A stretch of DNA of 64,000 nucleotides. Origin: Streptomyces sp. WMMB 322. Lineage in GTDB: Bacteria; Actinomycetota; Actinomycetes; Streptomycetales; Streptomycetaceae. The position numbers were made by a program, and so were the translations under genes. Shown here piece by piece: positions 20,009 to 29,108 of the stretch. How positions within the stretch are numbered: position 1 is the stretch's first letter; the number at the start of each line of letters is the position of its first letter. The notes below the pieces were generated by a model. The model searched no databases and had not been told where the DNA came from. It saw nothing but the letters and a program-made list of their open reading frames with translations. The stretch spans positions 62,001-126,000 of the forward strand of contig NZ_FMHI01000006.1 of NCBI RefSeq assembly GCF_900090145.1. The letters run 5' to 3'.

Positions 20009-20126
20009 AGGAGAGGCGACGACACCGTCGGGGACTCCGCTCACGCGGCGGCCGCGAAGGCCGGCACCGGCCCCCGGCGGGCGCCTGCCCTCCCGCACGG
20101 GTACGCACTCCGCGGCGGCCCGCCCC

Positions 20127-20267
20127 ATGAACGACGAACCGCAGCCGGCGGAGCGCCCGGAGAACGAAGACCCGCCGCGCCAGGAGGAGTTGGGCACCGG
20201 GATCCGCGAGGCGAACCGGCAGGGCCGCGCAGGCCCCTGCGGTCCGGCGGTGGACCGGGCGCGGTGA
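20127..20267 (+). CDS. Very small hypothetical open frame
   Basis: A 46-residue acidic/basic peptide (MNDEPQPAERPENEDPPRQE at the N-terminus) has typical codon bias but no clear ribosome site and no recognised family. It may be a small protein or chance. Confidence 0.25.
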   Translation: MNDEPQPAERPENEDPPRQEELGTGIREANRQGRAGPCGPAVDRAR

Positions 20268-20466
20268 GCGACCCCGACGGCGCGGCGAGCACCCGGTGAT
20301 GACCGTGGGTAACACCTGCTCGGAGTGTGTTCACGCCTTACCAACGCTTACGCACAATCGTCACGGAAGGCACATTGCCCGGCAGGGCGGGGCGCGGAAG
20401 TGTGTGCGCCAAGCCGGATCACGGGACCGCCGTCCCGGCAGCCGTCCTGTTGCGAAGGAGCCCACG

Positions 20467-22779
20467 ATGGCGGGAGCGGATGGGGAGGCCGGCAGGGCCG
20501 GCGCGCACGCCGCGCACAGCACACCCGACGAGGCGGGTACGGGCACCGGTGGCAGCCGCCCCCGTGAGCACGGCAGGCGCAGGTTCCTGACGTACCTCGT
20601 CGCCGCTCCGACGCTGGCCGTGGCCACAGGCATCGGCTCGGAGACGGCCGCGCCCCGCGAGGCGGAGGCGGCCGTCCCCTCGCCCCCGGCGCCCGCCGAC
20701 CTCCTCGACCTGGGGGACGTGCTGATCCTTGCGGCCAAGCCCACCTCGGGCCTGCTGGTGCTGAGGATCGACGAAGAGGGCACTGTGCACTTCCGGCTGC
20801 CGAGGGAGGAGGTCGGCCAGGGCCTGACGACCGCCGTCGCCATGCTCGTCGCCGAGGAGCTGGACACGCCTCTGGAGAACGTACGGGTCCAACTCGACGA
20901 CGCACGGCCCGAGTTGGTGTTCAACCAGCTCACGGGCAGTTCGAACTCGATCAGGTCGCTCTACGGACCCGTCCGGCAGACCGCCGCCGCCGCCCGCGGC
21001 CGCATGCTCGCGACCGCGGCGCGCAAGTGGGACATGAAGCCGGAGGCCCTGTCGGTGCGCCGGGGTGTGGTCCTCGGGCCGGGCGGCCGGCGCGCCTCGT
21101 ACGCCTCGCTCGCCACTGCCGCGGCCGGTGGACGCACCGAGGAGCTGAGCGGCGCCCTGACGGCCACGAAGCCGGAGTCGGACCAAACGCTCGTCGGCGT
21201 GCCCACCTCCCGCCTCGACGCCCGGGCGATGGTGACCGGGCAGCAGCAGTACACCCTCGACCTGGACGTGCCCGGCGCGAAGCCCGCCATGGTGCGACGG
21301 CCGCCGACGCTGGGCGGCACGGTGAAGTCGGTGCGCAACGAGGCCGCAGTGCGCGCCATGCCGGGCGTGCTGGACGTCGTCACCGTCGAGACGGGTGTCG
21401 CCGTCGTCGCGGAGACCTTCGGGCAGGCACTGGACGGCACACAGGCCCTGGACGTCACCTGGGGCAGGGGCACCGTCGACGACCTCTCCGACGACGGCAT
21501 CCGCAAGAAGCTCCGTGCCGCGACCCTGCCCCTCACGGTGCCTCCCGTACTGACCGGGCACACCGACGCAGAGTTCGACTTCGCCTTCGTCAGCCACGCT
21601 CCGCTGGAGTCCAACTCGGCGGTGGCGGACGTGCGCAAGGACCGGGCGACGATCTGGTCGGGGCTGAAGTCGCCGATCGTCGCCCAGCAGACGATCGCCG
21701 CCGAACTGGGGCTGCCGCAGGACAAGGTCACCGTCCATGTCATCCAGGGCGGCGGCTCGTTCGGGCGGCGGCTCTTCTTCGACGCGGCGCTGGAGGCGGC
21801 CCGCATCTCGAAGAAGAGCGGGCGGCCGGTCCGGCTGATGTGGTCACGCATCGACGACATGCGGCACGGCCGGATGCGGCCCGCGACCCACCACAAGATC
21901 CGCGCCACGCACTCCCTGGGCAATGTGATCAGCTTCGAGCACCGCGTCGCAGCCGTCGAGACCGACCTGCGGCACGGGCTCGGCGAGATCCTCACCGCCA
22001 ACGCGGCGAAGCTTCCGGTCGCGGGGAACGCGAGCATCGCGCAGTCGCTCTTCCTGACGACGGTGAAGTCCCCGTACAACTTCGGCGTCACGACCCAGCT
22101 GCTCAACGAGGTGCCGCTGAGGATGCCCACCGCGTCGTGGCGGTCGGTCTACTCGGCGAACACGCGTGGCGCGGAGGAGATCGTCGTCGACGAGATCGCG
22201 AAGAAGCTGGGCAAGGACCCGGTCGCCTTCCGGCGCGAGTTCCTCAAGTCCGCGCGCCAGCGCGCGGTGCTGGACAAGGCCGCCGAGGACGGCGAGTGGG
22301 GCCGGAAGATGCCGGAGGGCTTCGCGCAGGGCATCGCCTTCCACGACGAGTACAAGTCCTGTACGGCGTGCCTCGTCGAGATCGACGCCCGCGATCCGAA
22401 GGAGCCGCGGGTGACGAAGGCCGTCATCGCGGTGGACGTCGGGCGGCCGGTGAACCCTCGCGGGCTCGAGGCGCAGATGCTCGGCGGGCTGACCGACGCC
22501 ATCTCCACGACGCTGCGGGCCGGGCTGCACATCGACAAGGGGCTCCCGCTGGAGGGCAGCTACTCCCAGTTCCACTACGCGCGGCAGGAGAACAGCCCGC
22601 GGGACGTACGGATCCATGTGATGCCCGCCGAGGACGGCGGGGAGCCCGGGGGCGCCGGGGAGCTGGGCGTGCCCGCGGCGGTCGGGGCCATCGCCAACGC
22701 CTACGCGCGTGCGACCGGCACCAAGCCGCGCTCCTTCCCCGTGAACTTCGACGTCGACTTCGACCCCTTCCCGCGTTGA
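20467..22779 (+). CDS. Xanthine dehydrogenase family molybdopterin-binding subunit (Tat-exported)
   Basis: The 770-residue large subunit belongs to the aldehyde/isoquinoline 1-oxidoreductase type. A Tat signal is visible: [20 protein letters not shown] at about residues 36-55, with R37-R39. The mature part carries two molybdopterin-binding domains, with [33 protein letters not shown] (cofactor loop) and a C-terminal [12 protein letters not shown] that contains the catalytic-type Glu region. The ATG at 20467 has GAAGGAG at ideal distance. The enzyme would hydroxylate an aldehyde or N-heterocycle outside the cytoplasm, passing electrons to the 2Fe-2S subunit encoded ten bases downstream. There is no FAD subunit gene, as in isoquinoline oxidoreductase-type pairs. 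Confidence 0.9.
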   Translation: MAGADGEAGRAGAHAAHSTPDEAGTGTGGSRPREHGRRRFLTYLVAAPTLAVATGIGSETAAPREAEAAVPSPPAPADLLDLGDVLILAAKPTSGLLVLRIDEEGTVHFRLPREEVGQGLTTAVAMLVAEELDTPLENVRVQLDDARPELVFNQLTGSSNSIRSLYGPVRQTAAAARGRMLATAARKWDMKPEALSVRRGVVLGPGGRRASYASLATAAAGGRTEELSGALTATKPESDQTLVGVPTSRLDARAMVTGQQQYTLDLDVPGAKPAMVRRPPTLGGTVKSVRNEAAVRAMPGVLDVVTVETGVAVVAETFGQALDGTQALDVTWGRGTVDDLSDDGIRKKLRAATLPLTVPPVLTGHTDAEFDFAFVSHAPLESNSAVADVRKDRATIWSGLKSPIVAQQTIAAELGLPQDKVTVHVIQGGGSFGRRLFFDAALEAARISKKSGRPVRLMWSRIDDMRHGRMRPATHHKIRATHSLGNVISFEHRVAAVETDLRHGLGEILTANAAKLPVAGNASIAQSLFLTTVKSPYNFGVTTQLLNEVPLRMPTASWRSVYSANTRGAEEIVVDEIAKKLGKDPVAFRREFLKSARQRAVLDKAAEDGEWGRKMPEGFAQGIAFHDEYKSCTACLVEIDARDPKEPRVTKAVIAVDVGRPVNPRGLEAQMLGGLTDAISTTLRAGLHIDKGLPLEGSYSQFHYARQENSPRDVRIHVMPAEDGGEPGGAGELGVPAAVGAIANAYARATGTKPRSFPVNFDVDFDPFPR

Positions 22780-22789
22780 GGAGCCTCCG

Positions 22790-23248
22790 TTGCCTTCCCA
22801 CACCTTCTCCGTCAACGGCAGGAGCGTCACGGTCGACGCCCCTGACGACCTGCCCCTGTTGTGGGTGCTGCGCGACCTGCTCGGCGTGCGGGGCCCCAAG
22901 TACGGATGCGGAATCGACGTCTGCAAGGCCTGCACCAGCCACCTCGACGGCCGGGCGGTGAACCCCTGCGTCGTGCCGGTCTCCGAGGCCGACGGCAAGG
23001 AGGTCACGACGATCGAGGGCCTCGCCGACGGCGACAAGCTGCACCCGGTGCAGGAGGCGTGGCTGGAGCAGGACGTCGCCCAGTGCGGCTACTGCCAGCC
23101 GGGCCAGATCATGGCCGCGGTCGCCCTGCTGCGAGAGACGAGCAATCCCTCGGACGAAGACATCGACGCGATTGCGAACGTGTGCCGATGCGGCACCTAT
23201 TTCCGCATCCGTGAGGCGATCAAGAAGGCGGCGGCGATGATGCAGTAG
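22790..23248 (+). CDS. (2Fe-2S)-binding subunit of the molybdenum hydroxylase
   Basis: The 152-residue protein has the two classical clusters. A plant-ferredoxin-type set is at C40, C45, C48 and C60, and the molybdenum-proximal set is at C99, C102, C132 and C134 ([14 protein letters not shown]). It starts with TTG at 22790, with GAGGAG overlapping the stop of the large-subunit gene, so the two are translationally coupled. It shuttles electrons from the molybdenum centre to an external acceptor. It has no signal peptide and is presumably co-exported with the Tat-tagged large subunit. Confidence 0.92.
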   Translation: MPSHTFSVNGRSVTVDAPDDLPLLWVLRDLLGVRGPKYGCGIDVCKACTSHLDGRAVNPCVVPVSEADGKEVTTIEGLADGDKLHPVQEAWLEQDVAQCGYCQPGQIMAAVALLRETSNPSDEDIDAIANVCRCGTYFRIREAIKKAAAMMQ

Positions 23249-23472
23249 ACGGCCGCGGCAGGTGCACGCCCCTGGACCGCGGTGTGTGGGTGCGGTGACG
23301 GCAGTAACGCCGTCGCGCCGCCCCGGCGCTGAGGGAATGCGGGCACCGGATTTCCGGACGACTGTGTCCCCTGGAGCATCCCGGGTATCCGCACCCCGCG
23401 GCCGTGGCCGTTCTTCTCCTTCGAGAATCCTGCGACGAGACGCTGTTTGCGCGTCGGATTGGGACCGATCCC

Positions 23473-23970
23473 GTGAGTGACACCGAACCCATGCCCCGGC
23501 AGCCGTACCACCCCGGGCCGAGCGGCCCCCCTCCGGGCCCGGCCTACCGCCAGGGCGGCCCGCCCCCGGGTCCCGGCTACGGCGGCCCGCCTCCGGGCCC
23601 CGGCCACCAGGGCGGCGGCCCGCCCCCGCCACCGGACTACGGCTACAACCAGCCTCCGGCGCCGCGCCGGGAACGCCGCCCGCGCGGCGACGGCGAAGGC
23701 GCACGTCGCGCCGCGCTGATCATCCACACGATCGCGGACATCGCAGCCGTGATCCTGGGCCTGTGGATCCTGCTGTACATGCTGGAGGCGAACCAGGCGA
23801 ACCCGTTCGTGGAGTTCGTGAAGAGCTCGGCGGACTGGCTGGCCGCGTGGGCGCAGGACATCTTCACGATGGAGAGCGAGGGCCTGCGCGTCTTCTTCAA
23901 CTACGGCCTTCCCGCGCTGATCTACCTGCTCATAGGGCACGGGATCTCGGCCCGGGTCCGCAGGCTCTGA
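23473..23970 (+). CDS. Pro/Gly-rich N-terminus membrane protein
   Basis: The 165-residue protein has about 65 residues of PPPGPGY/GQ repeats, a basic stretch (RRERRPRGDGEGARR) and two hydrophobic segments (ALIIHTIADIAAVILGLWILLY and, after an amphipathic helix, FNYGLPALIYLLIG). The basic patch before the first helix suggests that the repeat tail is cytoplasmic. The GTG at 23473 or the ATG at 23491 is the likely start. The proline-rich tail resembles those of many actinomycete division or scaffold-associated proteins, but no specific family was recognised. It stands alone, 224 bases after the molybdoenzyme pair. Confidence 0.75.
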   Translation: MSDTEPMPRQPYHPGPSGPPPGPAYRQGGPPPGPGYGGPPPGPGHQGGGPPPPPDYGYNQPPAPRRERRPRGDGEGARRAALIIHTIADIAAVILGLWILLYMLEANQANPFVEFVKSSADWLAAWAQDIFTMESEGLRVFFNYGLPALIYLLIGHGISARVRRL

Positions 23971-24127
23971 CGGGTCCCGCCACACCGGTACGGCCCTGAG
24001 GAACTCTCCCGGGGAGAAGGCGTGGCCGTGAGACGCGGCCACCGGAACGGAAGCAGCCCGCGTCCTGAGGACGCCGGGCCGCGATCAGTGGACCGGGCGA
24101 TGCCGGGTCCGCGATCGCTCACGGCGC

Positions 24128-24171
24128 GCGCCCCCTGCGCGGCGTCCACTTGGACGCGGCGCAGGGGGCGC
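24128..24171. terminator. Strong terminator hairpin
   Basis: GCGCCCCCTGCGC pairs with GCGCAGGGGGCGC. The inner bases GCGTCCA/TGGACGC extend the stem to about 21 bp with one mismatch and a two-base turn. It lies 158 bases after the Pro-rich membrane protein gene. Confidence 0.8.
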
Positions 24172-24408
24172 TGCCATGTGAGGCCGGCGGAGGACGGGCC
24201 GGCTCCGGATGCGGCGGCCGGCCGCCGCCGGCGGCGGGACGTTCCGCGCCGGGGGACCTCCGGATCCCGCGGAGAACGGAGGGCCCCGGCTGGGGGCGGG
24301 TGCGCCGCCCTCGGCGGCGGAACCGCGCCGCCGGGCCATCCGCGGGCAGCCGCCCTCGCGATGACCGGCGGACGGCGACGGATGGCAATGGACGGCTGGA
24401 ACCGCCCG

Positions 24409-24432
24409 ATTCCCTTTGGTCCCGAAGGGAAT
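24409..24432. terminator. Small AT-richer hairpin
   Basis: ATTCCCTT pairs with AAGGGAAT around an 8-base loop at the start of the GC-poor leader. It could be a terminator or an RNA structural element. Confidence 0.4.
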
Positions 24433-24924
24433 TGCCGTGCCCGCAGCCACTTTTGTTACCGACTCATGACAGTCGCAGTGCGTGACATTACCGCTTCGTA
24501 CGACTGACTTTTCCGGACCGATACCCGCACCCGAACGGAGATCCTTTCCCCGGGCGCGTGAGATCGGTGCTCCATTCATGTTTCCCGGCGGGCACGAAAA
24601 TCCCTGGCGGCACCCGGAGAGACACGCACCGTCCACTTCCGATTACACGGCTCACGCGAGCTCCATCGACGCGGCACATCCGGGCGCGAAGGGGAATTCC
24701 CCTCCCGAAAATCGGGTCAAACCGGCATCAACTGCCCGCAGAGATCGGGCATAAGCCCACAATCCGCAACCATCGACTTTCCTGTAGAAACAAATTGAGA
24801 CCGGCTGGAAGAGTTCCGAAGAGAACTGCGGGGGTGCACTGCACAAAAGAGCTCCAGCACTGTTTGAACAATTCCGTTCCCGGGTGACACTGTGAGCCGA
24901 AAGCCGTCTCGAAGAGGTGCCGAT

Positions 24925-26013
24925 ATGGTGTCAGCCAAACGAGCCGTCGCCCGTGCCGTTTACGGATCCCGCTATGACAGCGTCCCTTGGGCGCAGCGCG
25001 TCTATGTCAGGCCGGGCGAGCGGGCACTGAGGGAGATGCAGTGGCGCCGGCTGCTGCACACTTCGCCGGTGATATCCCTCGACGAATACCGCTCACGCGT
25101 CAAACTCGGCGCGATCGAGGAGTTCATCTCCTGCCACATGTGCGGCGAGTCCAGGCAGCAGCCGCTCTACGAACCGTCCAAGCTCAAGAAGAACGGCAAG
25201 ACCGCGTGGTCGTACCACGTCGTGCGCTGCCCGTCCTGCGGCTTCCTCTACCGCAACCCCAACATCCTGCCGGAACGCCTCGGTGACCTGTACTCCAAGA
25301 ACTACAGCACCTTCCTGACCGGCGACTACGCCTCGAACCGGCAGCGCCGGTACCGCCAGGCCATGGACGCCTTCAAGCCCGTCTTCGACGAGGGCGGCGG
25401 CCGCCGGCTGCTGGACTTCGGCTGCGGGGCGGGGTACTTCCTGGAACTGGCCGAGCAGCGCGGCTTCGACGCTCACGGCGTCGACCTGTCGCCCGACTCG
25501 GTCAAGGAGGCCAACGAGCGTCTGACGTCGGCGACCGCGCACTTCGGCGACCCCCAGGACGTACCGGAGATCGCCGCGGGCGGCTTCGACGTCATCACGC
25601 TCTGGTCGGTGCTGGCCCATCTGCCGCGCCCCGTGGACGACTTCACCCGCTTCCGCAGCCTGCTGGCCCCCGGCGGCGTGCTGATGATCCTCACCGTCAA
25701 CGCGCAGTCGCTGCTGCTGAAGGCGTACGGCTCCCGGTGGAACGGGTTCACCCGCAACCACCTGATGTTCTACTCACGGGAGACCATGCCGAGCCTGCTG
25801 CGGCACGCGGGTTTCGCGGGAGTGGCCTTCGAGCCGTTCTACGGCGACAGCGTCGAGGCCGGTACGACGCGGCTCTCGGACGCGCATGCCCAGCGCCTGC
25901 GGCGTTCCGTCAACGCCAGCGACGGCGGGAACATGCTGCGGGCCCTGGCGTTCGCCGACGAGGAAGCGATCGAGCGCTGGGGCGACGGCCGTCCGGTGCA
26001 CCGGGTGACCTGA
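24925..26013 (+). CDS. Class I SAM-dependent methyltransferase with zinc ribbon
   Basis: The 362-residue protein combines an N-terminal zinc-ribbon-like part (CHMCG near residue 70, CPSCGFLYRNPN near 105) with a Rossmann methyltransferase core. Motif I, LLDFGCGAGYFLELAEQRG, is near residue 160, the acidic HGVDLSPDSV follows, and DVITLWSVLAHLPRP is near 225. This layout is shared with sugar C-methyltransferases and many uncharacterised enzymes. The ATG at 24925 has GAAGAGG seven bases upstream; a GTG at 24892 is an alternative that adds 11 residues. The gene stands alone behind a GC-poor leader, and the substrate is unknown. Confidence 0.85.
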   Translation: MVSAKRAVARAVYGSRYDSVPWAQRVYVRPGERALREMQWRRLLHTSPVISLDEYRSRVKLGAIEEFISCHMCGESRQQPLYEPSKLKKNGKTAWSYHVVRCPSCGFLYRNPNILPERLGDLYSKNYSTFLTGDYASNRQRRYRQAMDAFKPVFDEGGGRRLLDFGCGAGYFLELAEQRGFDAHGVDLSPDSVKEANERLTSATAHFGDPQDVPEIAAGGFDVITLWSVLAHLPRPVDDFTRFRSLLAPGGVLMILTVNAQSLLLKAYGSRWNGFTRNHLMFYSRETMPSLLRHAGFAGVAFEPFYGDSVEAGTTRLSDAHAQRLRRSVNASDGGNMLRALAFADEEAIERWGDGRPVHRVT

Positions 26014-26117
26014 CTCCGGGGCCGGCCCGGGCATCCCCCGGCCGCCGCCCGCGACGGCCGAGGCCGGTGCGGGAGCCGAGCGGAAGGCGCGCCCTCCCCC
26101 GGTTCCCGCACCGGCCC

Positions 26118-26214
26118 TCGTCGTGGGCGAACCGGCCTACGTCGTGGGCGAACCGCCGGGCGAAGGGCGAACCGGCCTTCGTCGTGGGCGAACCGCGGGG
26201 CGAAGGGCCATCCG
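26118..26214. repeat. Imperfect tandem repeat with GTCGTGGGCGAACC
   Basis: The 14-base core occurs exactly at 26120, 26141 and 26181. The stretch 26141-26180 is partly repeated from 26181 as an imperfect 40-bp unit, and GGCGAAGGGC also recurs. It lies in the 290-base gap between the convergent methyltransferase and SPFH genes and is not coding. Confidence 0.75.
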
Positions 26215-26302
26215 CGATCGGGCCTTCCGCGCATGCAAGTTGCGGCCGCGCAGCGCACATACGCTCTGCGAACGGCCGCGGCGCCTCGCGACAGCCGCAG
26301 CG

Positions 26303-27361
26303 CTAGCGACGGCGGCGGCTCTCCGGGACCGACTCGTCCTCCGGCGCCGAAGCCCCGGACTTCCCCTCGTCCGCCGCCTCGGGAAGTTCGTCGGGGACGT
26401 CGTCCGGCGAGATCGCGCCCGGAGCGGGCCCTTCCGGTACGGCCGCCTCCGGCGGAATGGAGGCATCCGGCGGCACTGCCGCGCCGGGAAGGGACTCCTC
26501 GGAAGCGGCTACCTCCGGCAGGGACTTCTTCCGCCCGCCCTTGGCGCCCTTGACCTTGCCGGCCTTGGCGGTCCTGACTCCCTTGCCCCCGTTGCCGCCG
26601 TTGCCGGCACCCTCGTGCGGCGTCTCCAGAAAGCGCAGCAGCTCGACGGGGAAGGGGAGCACCAGCGTGGAGTTCTTCTCCGTGGCCACGGAGGCGACGG
26701 TCTGCAGCAGCCGCAGTTGCAGCGCGGAGGGGGTCTCGGACATCTGCTCCGCCGCCTGGGCGAGCTTCTTCGACGCCTCCAGCTCGGCGTCGGCGTTGAT
26801 GACCCGTGCACGCCTGTCGCGCTGTGCCTCCGCCTGGCGCGCCATCGAGCGCTTCATGGTCTCCGGCAGCGACACGTCCTTGATCTCGACGCGGTCGACG
26901 GTCACGCCCCACTCCACCGCAGGGCTGTCGATCATCAACTCCAGGCCCTGGTTGAGCTTCTCGCGATTGGAGAGCAGGTCGTCGAGCTCGCTCTTTCCGA
27001 TGATCGAGCGGAGCGACGTCTGCGCCATCTGCGAGACGGCGAAGCGGTAGTCCTCGACGCGGATGATGGCGTCGGCGGGCTGGACCACCTTGAAGTAGAC
27101 GACGGCGTCGACGCGGACCGTCACGTTGTCGCGCGTGATGCCCTCCTGCGCGGGCACCGGCAGCGTGACGATCTGCATGTTGACCTTCTGGAGCCGGTCG
27201 ATGCCGGGCACGATCATGGTGAACCCCGGCTGCTTGACCCCCGACTGAAGGCGTCCGAGCCGGAAGACCAGACCTCGTTCGTACTGCCGGACCACGCGTG
27301 CCGCTGCCATCGCGTACAGGACGCACGCGATCACAATTCCGACGATCACCTCGACGACCAT
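26303..27361 (-). CDS. SPFH/band-7 (slipin) family membrane protein
   Basis: The 352-residue protein has an N-terminal hydrophobic anchor (residues 3-21), then the stomatin/slipin core: RQYERGLVFRLGRL, PGFTMIVPGIDRLQKVN, VRVDAVVYFKV, RSIIGKSELDDLLSNREKLN and a coiled-coil region with QAEAQRDRRARVINADAELEA. The last 90 residues are a Lys/Gly then Pro/Glu/Ala-rich disordered tail. SPFH proteins form large ring-like scaffolds in membrane microdomains. No NfeD-type partner gene is adjacent. The ATG at 27361 has AGGAGG close upstream. The open frame continues much further upstream but is not family-like. Confidence 0.9.
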   Translation of the reverse strand: MVVEVIVGIVIACVLYAMAAARVVRQYERGLVFRLGRLQSGVKQPGFTMIVPGIDRLQKVNMQIVTLPVPAQEGITRDNVTVRVDAVVYFKVVQPADAIIRVEDYRFAVSQMAQTSLRSIIGKSELDDLLSNREKLNQGLELMIDSPAVEWGVTVDRVEIKDVSLPETMKRSMARQAEAQRDRRARVINADAELEASKKLAQAAEQMSETPSALQLRLLQTVASVATEKNSTLVLPFPVELLRFLETPHEGAGNGGNGGKGVRTAKAGKVKGAKGGRKKSLPEVAASEESLPGAAVPPDASIPPEAAVPEGPAPGAISPDDVPDELPEAADEGKSGASAPEDESVPESRRRR

Positions 27362-27575
27362 GACGGCCTCCTGCACTGCCACACAAGCCCGGCATTCAGG
27401 GAGAGAACCTCCTTCAACGGTAGCGCCGCACGGACGTCGGGGCGAGGGGTGCGACAGGACCGGGAGCGGAACCCGGCCGAAGTCCGCCGGCGAGGAACCC
27501 GGCACAGAAGGTGACAGAGGGCTCACGGGCCACAGACGCCGCGCAGATCCGCACGAATCTTTGGAAACAACCCTG

Positions 27576-27599
27576 TACAACGTTGAGGTAAACGTTGTA
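27576..27599. promoter_or_regulatory. Operator-like inverted repeat before sugar ABC operon
   Basis: Nine-base arms TACAACGTT and AACGTTGTA are separated by six bases. Each arm contains the palindrome AACGTT, so the site can also be read as two adjacent LacI-type half operators twelve bases apart. It lies 87 bases ahead of the binding-protein start. This kind of site is typical of LacI-family repressors of Streptomyces sugar operons, but no LacI gene is in the window. Confidence 0.6.
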
Positions 27600-27685
27600 A
27601 TAAGGTCCCCCGACGCCCGCTTCCACGGTCCGTCGATCCCTTCCAGCCGTCTCTCGCAGCCAGGTACGAACACCCGGGAGGACCT

Positions 27686-29044
27686 ATGCGGAACCACACC
27701 CCCGACGGCCTGTTCCGGCGCACCGCACGCGGGCGCCCGCTCCGCCGCACCGGCATCGTCCTCGTCACCGGCCTGGCCGTATCGCTGAGCGCGTGCACGG
27801 GCCAGGGCGCCGGCGGCAGCGGGTCGGACGACGCGGGCTCGTCGAAAGGCACGACCACACTCACGTTCTGGAACGGCCTCACCGGCGGCGACCGCAAGAC
27901 CATCGACAAGCTGATCGGCGAGTTCAACGAGTCGCAGAAGAAGGTGAAGGTCAAATCCGTCCCGATGCCGTGGGACGTCTTCTACCAGAAGCTGCTGACC
28001 AGCGTCAGCTCGGGCAGCGGCCCCGACATCGTCGCCATGGACGCGGGCCAGATACCCAAGTACGCCGACAAGGGCGTCCTGGCGCCCGTCGACGACTTCT
28101 ACGACTCGAAGAAGCACATGGACACCTCGAAGCTGGTGCCCGCGGCCGTCGACAGCTCGAAGTTCGACGGCAAGAACTACGGCGTCCCGCTCAACATGGC
28201 GACGCTCATGCTGTTCTGGAACAAGACCATCTTCAAGGAAGCCGGCCTGGACCCGGAAAAGCCCCCGGAGACCTGGGACGAGTTCGCCTCGATGGCGCCG
28301 AAACTGAGCAAGGACAAGAACGGCGACGGCAAGCCCGACAAGTACGCAATCGCCCTCGCCGACCACGAGACGGTCCCCATGTATCCGATCCTGCTCTGGC
28401 AGGGGGGCGGCGACGTGGTCAGCGAGGACGGCAAGAAGGCCACCCTGGACGACCCGAAGACCCTGAAGACGCTCAAGTACTGGGTCAAGCAGGTGCGTTC
28501 GGAGCAGGTCTCCCCCATCGGACTGGGCGGCGCCGACGCCGACAAGCTCTTCCAGACGGGGAAGGCCGCGATGGAGATCGTCGGCCCCTGGGTCACCACG
28601 TCCTTCTCGGAGGCGGGGGTGAAGTACGGCGTCACCCGGCCGTTCAAGGGCCCCGAAGGCCAGCAGACGCTGAGCGGCGTCACCTCGTTCGGGCTGAGCG
28701 CGAAAGCGAGCCCGCAGACCAAGAAGGCGGCCTACGAGTTCTTCTCCTTCTGGAACAGCAAGGAGTCGCAGATAAAGCTCTCCGAGGGCACCGGGTTCCC
28801 GCCGGACCGCACCGACGTCGACCCCGAGGAGCTGAAGGCCAATCCGCATGCGGCCAAGTTCGGCGCCCCCGACGTCACCAAGAGCGCCCGGCCGTACCTG
28901 CCCGGCCTGGTCGACGGCCCGACGATCTCCGACCAGATCTTCTACCCCGCGCTCCAGCGTGCGCTGAACGGCAAGGGAAGCGTCGAGTCGGTCTTCAAGA
29001 AGGCCGACGCGCGTGTGCAGGCGGAGCTCGACAAGCAGAAGTAG
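27686..29044 (+). CDS. ABC sugar transporter, extracellular solute-binding lipoprotein
   Basis: The 452-residue protein has a lipoprotein signal with lipobox LSAC (C37), then a family-1 (MalE-like) binding-protein fold: TTLTFWNGLTGGDRKTIDKLIGEFN, PDIVAMDAGQIPKYADKG, NYGVPLNMATLMLFWNK, and AAMEIVGPWVTTSF near residue 292. It captures an oligosaccharide at the outer membrane face and hands it to the two permeases encoded next. The ATG at 27686 follows GGGAGGACC. The operator 87 bases upstream suggests sugar-dependent derepression. The substrate cannot be read from sequence; the GH1 enzyme at the end of the operon argues for a beta-linked oligosaccharide. Confidence 0.93.
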   Translation: MRNHTPDGLFRRTARGRPLRRTGIVLVTGLAVSLSACTGQGAGGSGSDDAGSSKGTTTLTFWNGLTGGDRKTIDKLIGEFNESQKKVKVKSVPMPWDVFYQKLLTSVSSGSGPDIVAMDAGQIPKYADKGVLAPVDDFYDSKKHMDTSKLVPAAVDSSKFDGKNYGVPLNMATLMLFWNKTIFKEAGLDPEKPPETWDEFASMAPKLSKDKNGDGKPDKYAIALADHETVPMYPILLWQGGGDVVSEDGKKATLDDPKTLKTLKYWVKQVRSEQVSPIGLGGADADKLFQTGKAAMEIVGPWVTTSFSEAGVKYGVTRPFKGPEGQQTLSGVTSFGLSAKASPQTKKAAYEFFSFWNSKESQIKLSEGTGFPPDRTDVDPEELKANPHAAKFGAPDVTKSARPYLPGLVDGPTISDQIFYPALQRALNGKGSVESVFKKADARVQAELDKQK

Positions 29045-29051
29045 CGGCCGC

Positions 29052-29083
29052 GGCCGGGCGGTTGCCCCCAGCACCGCCCGGCC
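29052..29083 (+). terminator. Intra-operon hairpin (attenuator or mRNA stabiliser)
   Basis: GGCCGGGCGGT pairs with ACCGCCCGGCC around a 10-base loop, eight bases after the binding-protein stop codon and before the first permease. Such hairpins commonly protect the upstream mRNA so that the binding protein is made in excess over the permeases. Confidence 0.7.
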
Positions 29084-29108
29084 GGTCACCGCACCGATGG
29101 AGGTAGAC

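Larger units (their letters stand above)
19719..20466. other. Intergenic region with regulatory element and gene remnants
   Basis: These 750 bases hold the 23-bp element at 19838-19860, a reading-frame fragment at 19916-20008 and a small open frame at 20127-20267. The last 170 bases, less GC-rich, carry the leader of the downstream molybdoenzyme. Confidence 0.45.
23971..24924. other. Long non-coding stretch, partly GC-poor
   Basis: These 950 bases contain two hairpins (24128-24171 and 24409-24432). From about 24400 to the methyltransferase start the DNA is clearly less GC-rich than anything around it. A 14-bp palindrome, AGGGGAATTCCCCT, lies at 24699-24712. No gene was seen. Confidence 0.55.

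Noticed and set aside
26118..26214. CRISPR-like or attachment-site repeat
   Set aside because: Irregular spacing, imperfect units, no integrase or cas gene near.
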